Below are positions 16,866-24,311 of a DNA stretch of 64,000 nucleotides, piece after piece. The stretch covers positions 3,410,001 to 3,474,000 of the forward strand of contig JADJQZ010000001.1 in assembly GCA_016712465.1 (NCBI GenBank). The letters run 5' to 3'. The notes beneath the pieces are model-generated. The model was not told the origin of the DNA. It made no database searches and saw only the letters and a program-made list of their open reading frames with translations. The translations under genes and the position numbers were made by a program. The first letter of the stretch is position 1. The number at the start of each line of letters is the position of its first letter. Source of the DNA: Candidatus Obscuribacter sp. (GTDB taxonomy: Bacteria; Cyanobacteriota; Vampirovibrionia; Obscuribacterales; Obscuribacteraceae).

Positions 16866-19223
16866 GTGGTTAAAAACACGAGTGAGATGCCACGCAATCG
16901 TAAATCGCTCAAGGAGCGGTTGCGCGGTATCACAGCCATTGAATTGGGAGCTGTGGTATCTATCCTTATTGTGATATGTGCCCTGGCCCTCAATATTGCC
17001 GTTCTGATATTCGCGGCTGACATGTGCGACAGAGCCTGTAAGGACTGCGCCAGATCAGCGGGTCAGATGGGAAGGGTAGGTCAGGCCGTCGATGCAATGC
17101 AGGCATCACTGAGCACCCACCCCGTAGACGGTACGGTCATCCAGAGTCTGAATGCAGAGCTAATCACCTATGAAGATTATCTAGCTGCTCCGAATAACGG
17201 CTCACCCACAACGACCAGCACAAATGGTCCGATTGGTACCACAACCGGTGGTACTCCGGGTGTGCCTCTACCTGGCGCAGGCGGTCTGGGAAGTTCCCCG
17301 GGTCCCTTCGTTTCCGTAAGAACCACTCTCGTAGCCCGAATTCCGGCTCCGATTGTATTCTTCCAGGCCAATTTCGGTGCTGCGCCGAATAACCAGCAAG
17401 GTTCTCTCGCTGCAGGCAACGGCTTGATCACATTCCAGAGCTTGTACACATATCCGATTACCAACACGGCGGGTCCGCTCACCCTTGGTAGTTCGGGCGG
17501 AGGTACCCTCCCCGGAGCAACAACCGGAACCGGTACAGGTGGTCCCGGTGGTCCCGGCGGCCCTGGTGGTCCCGGCGGCACCGGTTCTAGCGGTACAACC
17601 AGTACAACCGGCGTTCTCGGCAGCACCGATGCCGGACCCACTGGTCCTATTGGTCCCGGTGGTCCCCTTGGTCCTGCCGGTCCTAACGGTCCCGGCGGTC
17701 CTCAAGGCCCCGGCGGTCCTCTTGGTCCCGGCGGTCCTTCCGGCCCCGGTGGTCCCCTTGGTCCCGGCGGTCCTTCCGGCCCCGGCGGTCCTCTCGGTCC
17801 TGGCGGTCCTGGTGGTCCCGGCGGTCCTGCCGGTCCCGGCGGTCCCTTAGGTCCCGGCGGTCCTTCCGGTCCTGGTGGTCCTGGTGGTCCCGGCGGTCCC
17901 GGTGGTCCCGGTGGTCCTTCCGGTCCTGGTGGTCCCAAAGGTCCCGGTGGTCCCGGTGGTCCTGCCGGTCCCGGCGGTCCTGCCGGTCCTGGTGGTCCTG
18001 CCGGCCCTGGTGGTCCTGGCGGTCCTTCCGGTCCTAAAGGTCCCGGCGGTCCTGGCGGTCCCAGCGGCCCCGGCGGTCCTGCCGGTCCTGGTGGTCCTGC
18101 CGGTCCTGGTGGTCCTGCCGGTCCTGGTGGTCCTGGCGGTCCTTCCGGTCCTAAAGGTCCCGGCGGTCCTGGCGGTCCTGCTGGTCCCGGCGGTCCTGCC
18201 GGTCCTGGTGGTCCTTCCGGCCCTGGTGGTCCAAAAGGTCCTGGCGGTCCTGGTGGTCCTAGCGGTCCTAAAGGTCCTGGCGGTCCTGGTGGTCCTGCCG
18301 GTCCCAAAGGTCCTGCCGGCCCTGGTGGTCCTGTAGGTCCTGCCGGTCCTGGTGGTCCTGCCGGTCCTAAAGGTCCCGGTGGTCCCGGCGGTCCTTCCGG
18401 TCCTAAAGGCCCTGCCGGCCCTGGTGGACCTGTAGGTCCTGCCGGCCCAGGCGGTCCTTCCGGTCCTAAAGGTCCCGGCGGTCCTGGTGGACCTTCCGGT
18501 CCGAAAGGTCCCGGCGGTCCTGGTGGTCCTTCCGGCCCTGGCGGTCCTGCTGGTCCCGGCGGTCCTGGCGGTCCTTCCGGTCCTAAAGGTCCCGGCGGTC
18601 CTGGTGGTCCTTCCGGTCCTGGCGGTCCTGCCGGTCCTGGTGGTCCTTCCGGCCCTGGCGGTCCTGCTGGTCCCGGTGGTCCTGGTGGTCCTTCCGGTCC
18701 TAAAGGTCCCGGCGGTCCCGGTGGTCCTTCCGGCCCTGGCGGTCCTAGCGGTCCCGGCGGTCCTTCCGGCCCTGGTGGTCCTGCTGGTCCCGGCGGTCCT
18801 GGTGGTCCTTCCGGTCCTAAAGGTCCTGGTGGTCCCGGCGGTCCTGGTGGTCCCGGCGGTCCTAGCGGTCCCGGCGGTCCTTCCGGCCCTGGCGGTCCCA
18901 GCGGTCCCGGTGGTCCCGGTGGTCCCAGTGGTCCTGGTGGTCCTGGTGGTCCCGGTGGTCCTTCCGGCCCTGGCGGTCCCAGCGGTCCCGGTGGTCCCGG
19001 CGGTCCTAGCGGTCCCGGTGGTCCCGGTGGTCCCGGTGGTCCTACCGGCCCTGGTGGGCCCGGTGGTCCCAGCGGTCCCGGCGGTCCCTTCGGTCCAGCT
19101 GGTCCCGGTGGTCCCGGTGGTCCCTTCGGTCCCGGCGGTCCCGGTGGTCCCGGTGGTCCCGGTGGCGTCGGTGGTCCCGGTGGTCCCGGCGGCGTCGCAG
19201 GATCAGGAACGGTCGGAGGCTAG
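16866..19223 (+). CDS. TadE-like membrane-anchored collagen-like protein
   Basis: 785 residues. GTG start with GGAGGAGG about five bases upstream. The N-terminus (LRGITAIELGAVVSILIVI) is TadE/pilin-like, with one helix near 25-52, and a short domain with four Cys (about 53-65) follows. Residues 70-255 are a Gly/Thr/Ser-rich linker and domain. Residues about 257-775 are an almost unbroken run of about 170 Gly-Pro-X triplets. X is mainly Gly, alternating with Ser, Ala, Leu or Lys; about 13 are GPK and I see no Asp or Glu. Bacterial collagen-like proteins form surface triple helices or filaments. Alternating GPG triplets make a standard triple helix uncertain and a polyproline/polyglycine-II bundle possible. 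The protein should be displayed outside the cell, perhaps together with the VWA protein. Confidence 0.85.
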   Translation: MVKNTSEMPRNRKSLKERLRGITAIELGAVVSILIVICALALNIAVLIFAADMCDRACKDCARSAGQMGRVGQAVDAMQASLSTHPVDGTVIQSLNAELITYEDYLAAPNNGSPTTTSTNGPIGTTTGGTPGVPLPGAGGLGSSPGPFVSVRTTLVARIPAPIVFFQANFGAAPNNQQGSLAAGNGLITFQSLYTYPITNTAGPLTLGSSGGGTLPGATTGTGTGGPGGPGGPGGPGGTGSSGTTSTTGVLGSTDAGPTGPIGPGGPLGPAGPNGPGGPQGPGGPLGPGGPSGPGGPLGPGGPSGPGGPLGPGGPGGPGGPAGPGGPLGPGGPSGPGGPGGPGGPGGPGGPSGPGGPKGPGGPGGPAGPGGPAGPGGPAGPGGPGGPSGPKGPGGPGGPSGPGGPAGPGGPAGPGGPAGPGGPGGPSGPKGPGGPGGPAGPGGPAGPGGPSGPGGPKGPGGPGGPSGPKGPGGPGGPAGPKGPAGPGGPVGPAGPGGPAGPKGPGGPGGPSGPKGPAGPGGPVGPAGPGGPSGPKGPGGPGGPSGPKGPGGPGGPSGPGGPAGPGGPGGPSGPKGPGGPGGPSGPGGPAGPGGPSGPGGPAGPGGPGGPSGPKGPGGPGGPSGPGGPSGPGGPSGPGGPAGPGGPGGPSGPKGPGGPGGPGGPGGPSGPGGPSGPGGPSGPGGPGGPSGPGGPGGPGGPSGPGGPSGPGGPGGPSGPGGPGGPGGPTGPGGPGGPSGPGGPFGPAGPGGPGGPFGPGGPGGPGGPGGVGGPGGPGGVAGSGTVGG
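17634..19190 (+). repeat. GC-rich collagen-coding tandem repeat, 9-base unit (18-base higher order)
   Basis: About 1.55 kb built from GGTCCY-type codon pairs (GGN CCN NNN), each 9 bases encoding Gly-Pro-X. Because X is Gly in about every second triplet, an 18-base period overlies it. Longer blocks such as the codons for GPSGPKGPGGPGGP recur about ten times with few synonymous changes, pointing to expansion by slippage or recombination. The tract is a likely length-polymorphism site and assembly risk. Confidence 0.92.
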
Positions 19224-19249
19224 AAGACAAGCCCTCCTTGAGCAAATGG

Positions 19250-19277
19250 AAAGCCCCGGAAATCCGGGGCTTTCTCA
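19250..19277 (+). terminator. Rho-independent terminator after the collagen-like gene
   Basis: Perfect 10-base stem (AAAGCCCCGG 19250-19259 / CCGGGGCTTT 19264-19273) with a four-base loop, followed by CTCATTTTT. Located 27 bases after the stop codon; closes the Tad/VWA/collagen region. Confidence 0.92.
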
Positions 19278-19312
19278 TTTTTGAGTTATAAGAAGCAGGG
19301 AGATGGAGAGAA

Positions 19313-19936
19313 TCAGTTCACCAGATCTGATGGCATTACCCGATAGACAAAATGCAGGTTCTTGCGGGTCAAAAGCGGCAGCTGGTCACGGTAGATCCAC
19401 TTATCAGGGAGAGGCAAGGGCATATCCTGGTAGAGAAAATAAAAGCTTATGGTGCGGGGTGGGTTCTCCGGACTATTGCGGTCAAAGTTGGCGCGAGCCA
19501 GATAACGAGCCACTGAAGGATAGAAAATTCTGTTGGGCGGTCCCGGTAAAGTTTGCACAAAAACATTTCGTTCCTTCTCGTGCACAAATCTCTGCCAGAC
19601 GGAAAGCTTCTCCATACGCGGTAACTCGCGCAATTTTATGGTACCGTCGGCGAACTCTATTATTACAAGGGTGTAGAAATTATAGGTGCGCACATCCGGG
19701 CCAAACAGGCGCCAGAACTGCCTCATGCCGAAAGGAGCAAAATAGCCGCGTATCTTTCTTCCCGTTTCATAACTGAACAGGGGCGTTTCTGAAAAGCTCA
19801 AGATGAGCGCCGCTCCAAGGAAGCACAGGATAAAGAAGCTCAAAAAGCGACGCTCGGCCGGATTTGTCTCACTGGAGAGAGGCGGCATGGCCAGCGACTC
19901 TTCCACAGTGCTACTTTTATCTGGCTCTAAAGACAT
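19313..19936 (-). CDS. small membrane protein, HTTM-associated partner family (copy 2, no adjacent HTTM on its strand)
   Basis: About 207 residues from ATG 19936; a TTG at 19993 would add 19 residues. One hydrophobic segment (about 30-48) precedes the soluble domain shared with the proteins at 10036 and 20093: IIEFADGTIKLRELPRMEKL, YPSVARYLARANF, NPPRTISFYF, and IYRDQLPLLTRKNLHFVY. It also shares FRLFGPDVRTYNF-like sequence (WRLFGPDVRTYN) with WSLFSPDVREVN in the 20093 protein, showing those two are the closer pair. It is head-to-head with copy 3, so a duplication followed by inversion is plausible. Whether it uses the same HTTM partner is not known. Confidence 0.7.
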   Translation of the reverse strand: MSLEPDKSSTVEESLAMPPLSSETNPAERRFLSFFILCFLGAALILSFSETPLFSYETGRKIRGYFAPFGMRQFWRLFGPDVRTYNFYTLVIIEFADGTIKLRELPRMEKLSVWQRFVHEKERNVFVQTLPGPPNRIFYPSVARYLARANFDRNSPENPPRTISFYFLYQDMPLPLPDKWIYRDQLPLLTRKNLHFVYRVMPSDLVN

Positions 19937-20092
19937 AGTTGGCTCGCTCAGCTTGAAGACGGCAACCGGTTTCGCAGAATATACCAGTTTCAAAGCCCAT
20001 TCTAAACTTGATTACTAAAGGCATACATCAAGGTTTCGAAGCAATATATTCTTGCTGAATCTGGGTAGGAAATTGAGGTAAGATCAAGGCAT

Positions 20093-20788
20093 TTGACGAC
20101 CCCATCATACAACCGGGGCATAGCGTTTCTCAAGAAGATGGAAGAGAGAGCCAAAGAGATGTCCAAGGTAATGCCCCTCGATAGCACAAGATCTGCCCCG
20201 GGGCCAAAGGTACGCTCAACTTCCGAAGGGGAGCGCACTGTTATCAGCCTCTTTCTGGCTACCTTTTTCGTGGTGGTGGGGGCCTGGTTGATACCCGACA
20301 AAGCAGCGCCTGATAAGTGGTGGGTAACCCAATACACCTGGCCCGTCATGTGCTCCACCGGCTGGGTGCAGTGCTGGAGCTTGTTTTCCCCCGATGTGCG
20401 AGAAGTGAATGTGCACTGCAATGCGTTGATTCGCTTCCAGGACGGCACTGTCAAAATTTACGAGTTTCCCCGAGCCCAGAAGATGGACCTCTTAACCAAG
20501 TTCAAGCGGGAGAAACTGCGCAAACTCTTCATAGACAACATGGCCTGGCCCCAGGGTGAAGCCTTCTGGCCAAGCATCGCCCGCTATCTGGCCAGGGCCA
20601 ACTATGACCCGAGCAATCCACCAGATACGGTGACACTGATAGTCAATTCCCATGCTATGCCTCCCCCTGATCCCAAACACTGGTCCTACAGAGATCAGTT
20701 GCCGGAGCACACGGAAAAGAACATCCTCATCACCTACAAGGTAAAACCGCAAGATTTTCTCTTGGATATCCCCAAACTAGGTCAGTAA
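20093..20788 (+). CDS. small membrane protein, HTTM-associated partner family (copy 3)
   Basis: 231 residues. Start TTG at 20093 is tentative; internal ATGs at 20138 or 20159 are possible. One hydrophobic segment lies near 50-66. The conserved domain has WSLFSPDVREVN, LIRFQDGTVKIYEFPRAQKM, LRKLFIDNMAW, WPSIARYLARANY, NPPDTVTLIV, YRDQLPEHTEKNILITYKV. It is 21 bases upstream of the HTTM-DUF393 gene, repeating the order seen at 10036/10711. The pairing in two separate loci is the main evidence that this family works with HTTM proteins, perhaps as an assembly or substrate-presenting subunit. No known domain recognised. Confidence 0.75.
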   Translation: MTTPSYNRGIAFLKKMEERAKEMSKVMPLDSTRSAPGPKVRSTSEGERTVISLFLATFFVVVGAWLIPDKAAPDKWWVTQYTWPVMCSTGWVQCWSLFSPDVREVNVHCNALIRFQDGTVKIYEFPRAQKMDLLTKFKREKLRKLFIDNMAWPQGEAFWPSIARYLARANYDPSNPPDTVTLIVNSHAMPPPDPKHWSYRDQLPEHTEKNILITYKVKPQDFLLDIPKLGQ

Positions 20789-20809
20789 AGAACCAGGAAC
20801 TCATAGCTA

Positions 20810-22189
20810 ATGCAAGCAGCCGCAAGCGCAAGTGAAACAAAATCGACAAGGAGACCACGCTGGATCGACAAGTGGGACCAGTTCTGGTTTAAGCCGCAAA
20901 CTCCTCTGCCCATGGCCATTTTTCGCATTCTATTTGGTCTTGTGCTTTTAGAGAATTTACTGGTGCACCTCTGGCCCGACTTTGACATTTACTATTCCAA
21001 AAATAATCTCATCCCCATTCAAGACATGATTGCGGGCTACTGGCACTCAGACCATATGTTCGATGTGCTTTTGATGATGCCCAATGAAAATCCCTACATT
21101 TACGGTACCTTCTATGTACTGACGGCAGCCACGGTCTTTATGACCCTTGGTCTATTCACCAGGCTCAGTAGTTGGCTTGTCTTTTTGCTGCTCATGTCCT
21201 TCGGCCATCACTTCGAGCTGAACCAGAACGCCGGCGACAATTACATGCGTATTGCGGCCATGTGTATCGCCTTCAGCAGCGCCGGTGATGCCCTTTCCCT
21301 CGATCGGCTCTTCAAGACTCTCAAACAAGACTGGCGGGTGACCGGCTTTCATCCAATTTATACAGCCCCCTGGGCCCAGCGGCTTTTGCAATTGCAGTTG
21401 ATGATCGCCTACTTTCATACCTGGCTCTGCAAAATTGAAGGAGCCCACTGGAACGACGGCACAGCAGTGTATTTTGCCGTGCGCTATGACGACGTCATTC
21501 GTTTTCCCATGCCTCATTTTCTTGACCAGCTCTGGTTTTATCAGCTTTCCACCTGGGGCACCCTGGTCATCGAATTTATCATATGGAACCTTATATGGTG
21601 GCGCCCCGCACGTTACTGGGTGATCCTCACCGGCGTACTTTTGCACCTGGGCATCGAATATTTCATGAACTTGCCGATGTTCGAGTGGAACTTCATGTTT
21701 ACCTACCTGCTCTTTGTCTACCCAGAAGACTTCACCCGCCTGGCGGATAAAATAAAAGCCATGGTCCGCCGCAACTTCGGTGAACCTCTGGTTCTGGCTT
21801 TCGACGGCGCCAATTTAACCTGCGTCAAATACGCCGGTTTCTTGCACCGCCAGGACATTTTCGGGCGCCTGCTCTTGCTGGATAGCACCAGTGAAGAAAA
21901 CAAAGCCTACGTGGAAGAAAATATGGCAAAACTGAAGCTGGAAGGCCAGGTTTACGTGCAAGGTCAGAAAGTGGGCGAAGCCCCCACCTGGCTCTCCAAT
22001 TTCAAGGCTTTCCGCAGAGCGGCAATCTGCACTCCGCTGTTATTTATCGTCGGTGTGCTTGCCTACATTCCGATATTGGAATTTCTCGTTCAGGGCATCT
22101 ACCTGCTCTTCGAGAAAAATGCGAGCTTCTGGCTGGGTCCGAGCATTAAGCAGGCAAAGCCTATGATCAGTGAAGGAGCAGCCTCTTGA
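20810..22189 (+). CDS. HTTM membrane protein fused to a DUF393-like domain
   Basis: 459 residues. Residues about 20-310 are the HTTM domain: AIFRILFGLVLLENLL, a FGHHFELNQNAGDNYMR loop, LLQLQLMIAYFHTWLCKIEG and WGTLVIEFIIWN. From about 326 a DUF393 (DCC thiol-disulfide-like) domain follows, beginning LVLAFDGANLTCVKYAGFL and continuing RLLLLD. In DUF393 the usual motif is DGxCxxC; here only the second Cys is kept, so the dithiol is lost. A further hydrophobic segment lies near 400-430. HTTM-DUF393 fusions are known in bacteria. It follows partner copy 3 and overlaps the next TPR gene by four bases, so the three form one operon. Confidence 0.85.
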   Translation: MQAAASASETKSTRRPRWIDKWDQFWFKPQTPLPMAIFRILFGLVLLENLLVHLWPDFDIYYSKNNLIPIQDMIAGYWHSDHMFDVLLMMPNENPYIYGTFYVLTAATVFMTLGLFTRLSSWLVFLLLMSFGHHFELNQNAGDNYMRIAAMCIAFSSAGDALSLDRLFKTLKQDWRVTGFHPIYTAPWAQRLLQLQLMIAYFHTWLCKIEGAHWNDGTAVYFAVRYDDVIRFPMPHFLDQLWFYQLSTWGTLVIEFIIWNLIWWRPARYWVILTGVLLHLGIEYFMNLPMFEWNFMFTYLLFVYPEDFTRLADKIKAMVRRNFGEPLVLAFDGANLTCVKYAGFLHRQDIFGRLLLLDSTSEENKAYVEENMAKLKLEGQVYVQGQKVGEAPTWLSNFKAFRRAAICTPLLFIVGVLAYIPILEFLVQGIYLLFEKNASFWLGPSIKQAKPMISEGAAS

Positions 22190-22929
22190 GAAAGATCTTT
22201 ATTGTCAAAGCTTTGCTGATTGTCTTTGTCTTTGCCATTGTCATTGGTGGCACATTCCCGGTCCGGCAGGCCGCCGTGGAAAACGAAAAGCTCAATCACT
22301 ACGACACCCAGATTGAGCAAAATCTGGAACTGGCGCGGGTGCGTTATAACAGACTGCTTGCCAATCCCGGTGCCAACCTCGATGACCTGTTGAACGCCAG
22401 AAGCGAGCTTGCCACGGCCCTCTGGGCCAAGCAGGAGTTTCAGGAAGCAGTACAACTATATACCATGCAAATGGCCGCCACCTGGGGTCTCAAGCCTAAT
22501 GCCTACAACGAAAAATGGGTCAATGCCTGCCGCCAACTTGCCGACATACACCGCGATGCCAACCAGATGGAAGCAGCGCTAATCTGTTATAAAAGCGTCT
22601 ATGACCATGACTCGAAATATTTGCCGGCCGATGATCTGAGGGTGGTGCGAGACCTGAACAACCTGGCCATGATCTACTACATGCGAGGCACGGGCTTTGA
22701 GGAAAAGGACAAGCGCCATAAGGACTTTGCCCAGGCCGAAACCTATTTGAAGCAAGTGCTGACCCTTTTGGAAAAAGCAGGACTAAGTAAGAGCAGCCGC
22801 GCCGCCACCGCTTACTGGAACCTTTATCTGGTGGTGAGAGACCAGGATCGAGCCCTGGATGCGGAATCCTATCGAAAACTGGCTGAGGGTCTCGACAAAT
22901 CCATGAACCGGCTCTGCCGCGAACCCTGA
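22186..22929 (+). CDS. membrane-anchored TPR protein of the HTTM cassette
   Basis: 247 residues. TTG start overlapping the HTTM stop by four bases (TTGA), with AAGGAG seven bases upstream. One N-terminal helix (about 5-25), then TPR-like helices: ARSELATALWAKQEFQEAVQ, ACRQLADIHRDANQMEAALI, RDLNNLAMIYYMRG, FAQAETYLKQVLTLLE. It is homologous to the broken gene at 11657-12403, which lies beside the other HTTM gene. Presumably an extracytoplasmic scaffold for the HTTM complex. Confidence 0.78.
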   Translation: MRKIFIVKALLIVFVFAIVIGGTFPVRQAAVENEKLNHYDTQIEQNLELARVRYNRLLANPGANLDDLLNARSELATALWAKQEFQEAVQLYTMQMAATWGLKPNAYNEKWVNACRQLADIHRDANQMEAALICYKSVYDHDSKYLPADDLRVVRDLNNLAMIYYMRGTGFEEKDKRHKDFAQAETYLKQVLTLLEKAGLSKSSRAATAYWNLYLVVRDQDRALDAESYRKLAEGLDKSMNRLCREP

Positions 22930-22938
22930 TGCTATAAT
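22930..22938 (+). promoter_or_regulatory. candidate extended -10 promoter
   Basis: TGCTATAAT is a perfect extended -10 element (TGnTATAAT) right after the TPR gene stop and 39 bases before the next start. No good -35 precedes it, which extended -10 promoters can tolerate. It could drive the histidine-rich membrane protein independently of the HTTM operon. Confidence 0.42.
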
Positions 22939-22977
22939 GCAAGAGGCTCAGGCTGAGAGATTGGGAGAGTTCATTCC

Positions 22978-24111
22978 TTGCAGGACATCGCCTCTTCTTC
23001 CGGAAACAACTCTTCCCAGATACTAGCAGGGGAAGAGACCGAGGCCTGCCTTCCAGGACCTTCACCATGGATCTTGAATCCGCTTCTGGATTATCTCTTT
23101 GTGGCCGGAGGCATGCTCTGGATTCTCTGGGGCTTATCGGCCCTTGGTACAGCAACCAAGAACGATCCTACCTCAATGGTCTACGGCGCCATTCTCTTCT
23201 GCGGCAGCCTGCTCATCTCCGATGTGCACGGACCGGCTACCCTGGCCAGGGTTTATACATCCGCCACCACCCCCAACAAGACGCGCCGGCTGGTAACCCT
23301 GGCTGCGGTTATCTTTATTGCCCTGGGTCTGCCCTGCCTGTTCAATCCGGGCTTAGCGGCCATATTCACCAAAATAACCCTGCTCTGGGGCGTACAGCAC
23401 TACACGGCACAGACTTACGGAGTGGTGATGATCTACTCCATGAAGCGGAAGTTCAATCTTGCCCCTTTTGAAAGGCTGGTGGTGCAAAATCTTCTGCGGG
23501 CTCAGATTCTCTTTGTCTGGACCAGGGCCTGCACCTACAAAGAATACGGCGCCCTCAACTTCATGGGGCTCGATATACCATTCTGGGGCCCCTTGCCCAT
23601 AGGTTTCCTGATTTTCAGCCAGTTTGCTCTGGTCTTGATGATGATTGCTTTTGTGCTGACCTTTGCTTATCGATTTTACAGCGAGCGCCGGCTATTGCCA
23701 CTACCGGCAATACTAAGCATCGCCAGTGTTATCACACTCACCTTCATTGCCAGAGATAATTTCAATTACCTGATCGGCGTCATTTTCTATCATGCCAGTC
23801 AATATCTGGCAATCACCTATTCTTACTATTTGCGCGAACTGGCTCTCAAGCGGGCCCAGTCCAATCCCACAGCCGCACCGCCCGCTCTCAAGGAAGTATT
23901 CTTTTCGCGCCCTTCCCTCCTTTACTATGCCTCCATCCTCATGGTGGGGCTCTTCATCACCTTCCTTCTGCCCAAGGGCATAGCCTTCTTTGGTATCTCC
24001 TTCACCCTGGCCCTGTGCGTGGTTTATTCGGTCTTCAACTGCCATCATTACCTGGCTGACGCCTTCATCTGGCGCATACGTGACGAAAAGGTAAGGCAGC
24101 TCCTGGTCTAA
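22978..24111 (+). CDS. polytopic membrane protein with four conserved His motifs (family copy 1)
   Basis: 377 residues with about 8-9 membrane helices. Not a family I can name. Comparison with the proteins at 35957-37108 and 37126-38253 shows four shared motifs: SDVHGPATLARVY (about 85), GVQHYTAQTYGVVMIY (about 140), YHASQYLAITYSYYLRE (about 270), and the terminal NCHHYLADAFIWRIRD (about 355). Invariant His/Asp residues in or near membrane helices are typical of membrane metalloenzymes such as desaturases or Brp/Blh-type oxygenases, so an iron-dependent membrane oxidoreductase is a hypothesis only. TTG start with GGGAGAG about nine bases upstream. It follows the HTTM cassette. Confidence 0.72.
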   Translation: MQDIASSSGNNSSQILAGEETEACLPGPSPWILNPLLDYLFVAGGMLWILWGLSALGTATKNDPTSMVYGAILFCGSLLISDVHGPATLARVYTSATTPNKTRRLVTLAAVIFIALGLPCLFNPGLAAIFTKITLLWGVQHYTAQTYGVVMIYSMKRKFNLAPFERLVVQNLLRAQILFVWTRACTYKEYGALNFMGLDIPFWGPLPIGFLIFSQFALVLMMIAFVLTFAYRFYSERRLLPLPAILSIASVITLTFIARDNFNYLIGVIFYHASQYLAITYSYYLRELALKRAQSNPTAAPPALKEVFFSRPSLLYYASILMVGLFITFLLPKGIAFFGISFTLALCVVYSVFNCHHYLADAFIWRIRDEKVRQLLV

Positions 24112-24311
24112 AACGGAGTTACAGACCGTTCCGGCCCTGGAACCTAAGATTAAAAGAGTGTGTAAGCCCTAAAACACCTGTTCCACAAGCGGTGTAGCTG
24201 TCAGAATGAAATAGTCCCTCCTTCTGGAAAATGGGACGGCACGGAACAGGCACAGAGCAATTGGCAGGTAAACGGCTGGTGGATGCCCACAGGCCGACCC
24301 GGGAAGGTACT

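Noticed and set aside
17485..19284. Plus-strand Val/Pro/Leu-rich frames inside the collagen tract
   Set aside because: Shifted reading of the 9-base repeat; no start site and no biological composition beyond the repeat.
24128..24143. Short GTTCC/GGAAC hairpin after the 22978 gene
   Set aside because: Only five base pairs with a six-base loop and no T-run; not a convincing terminator.
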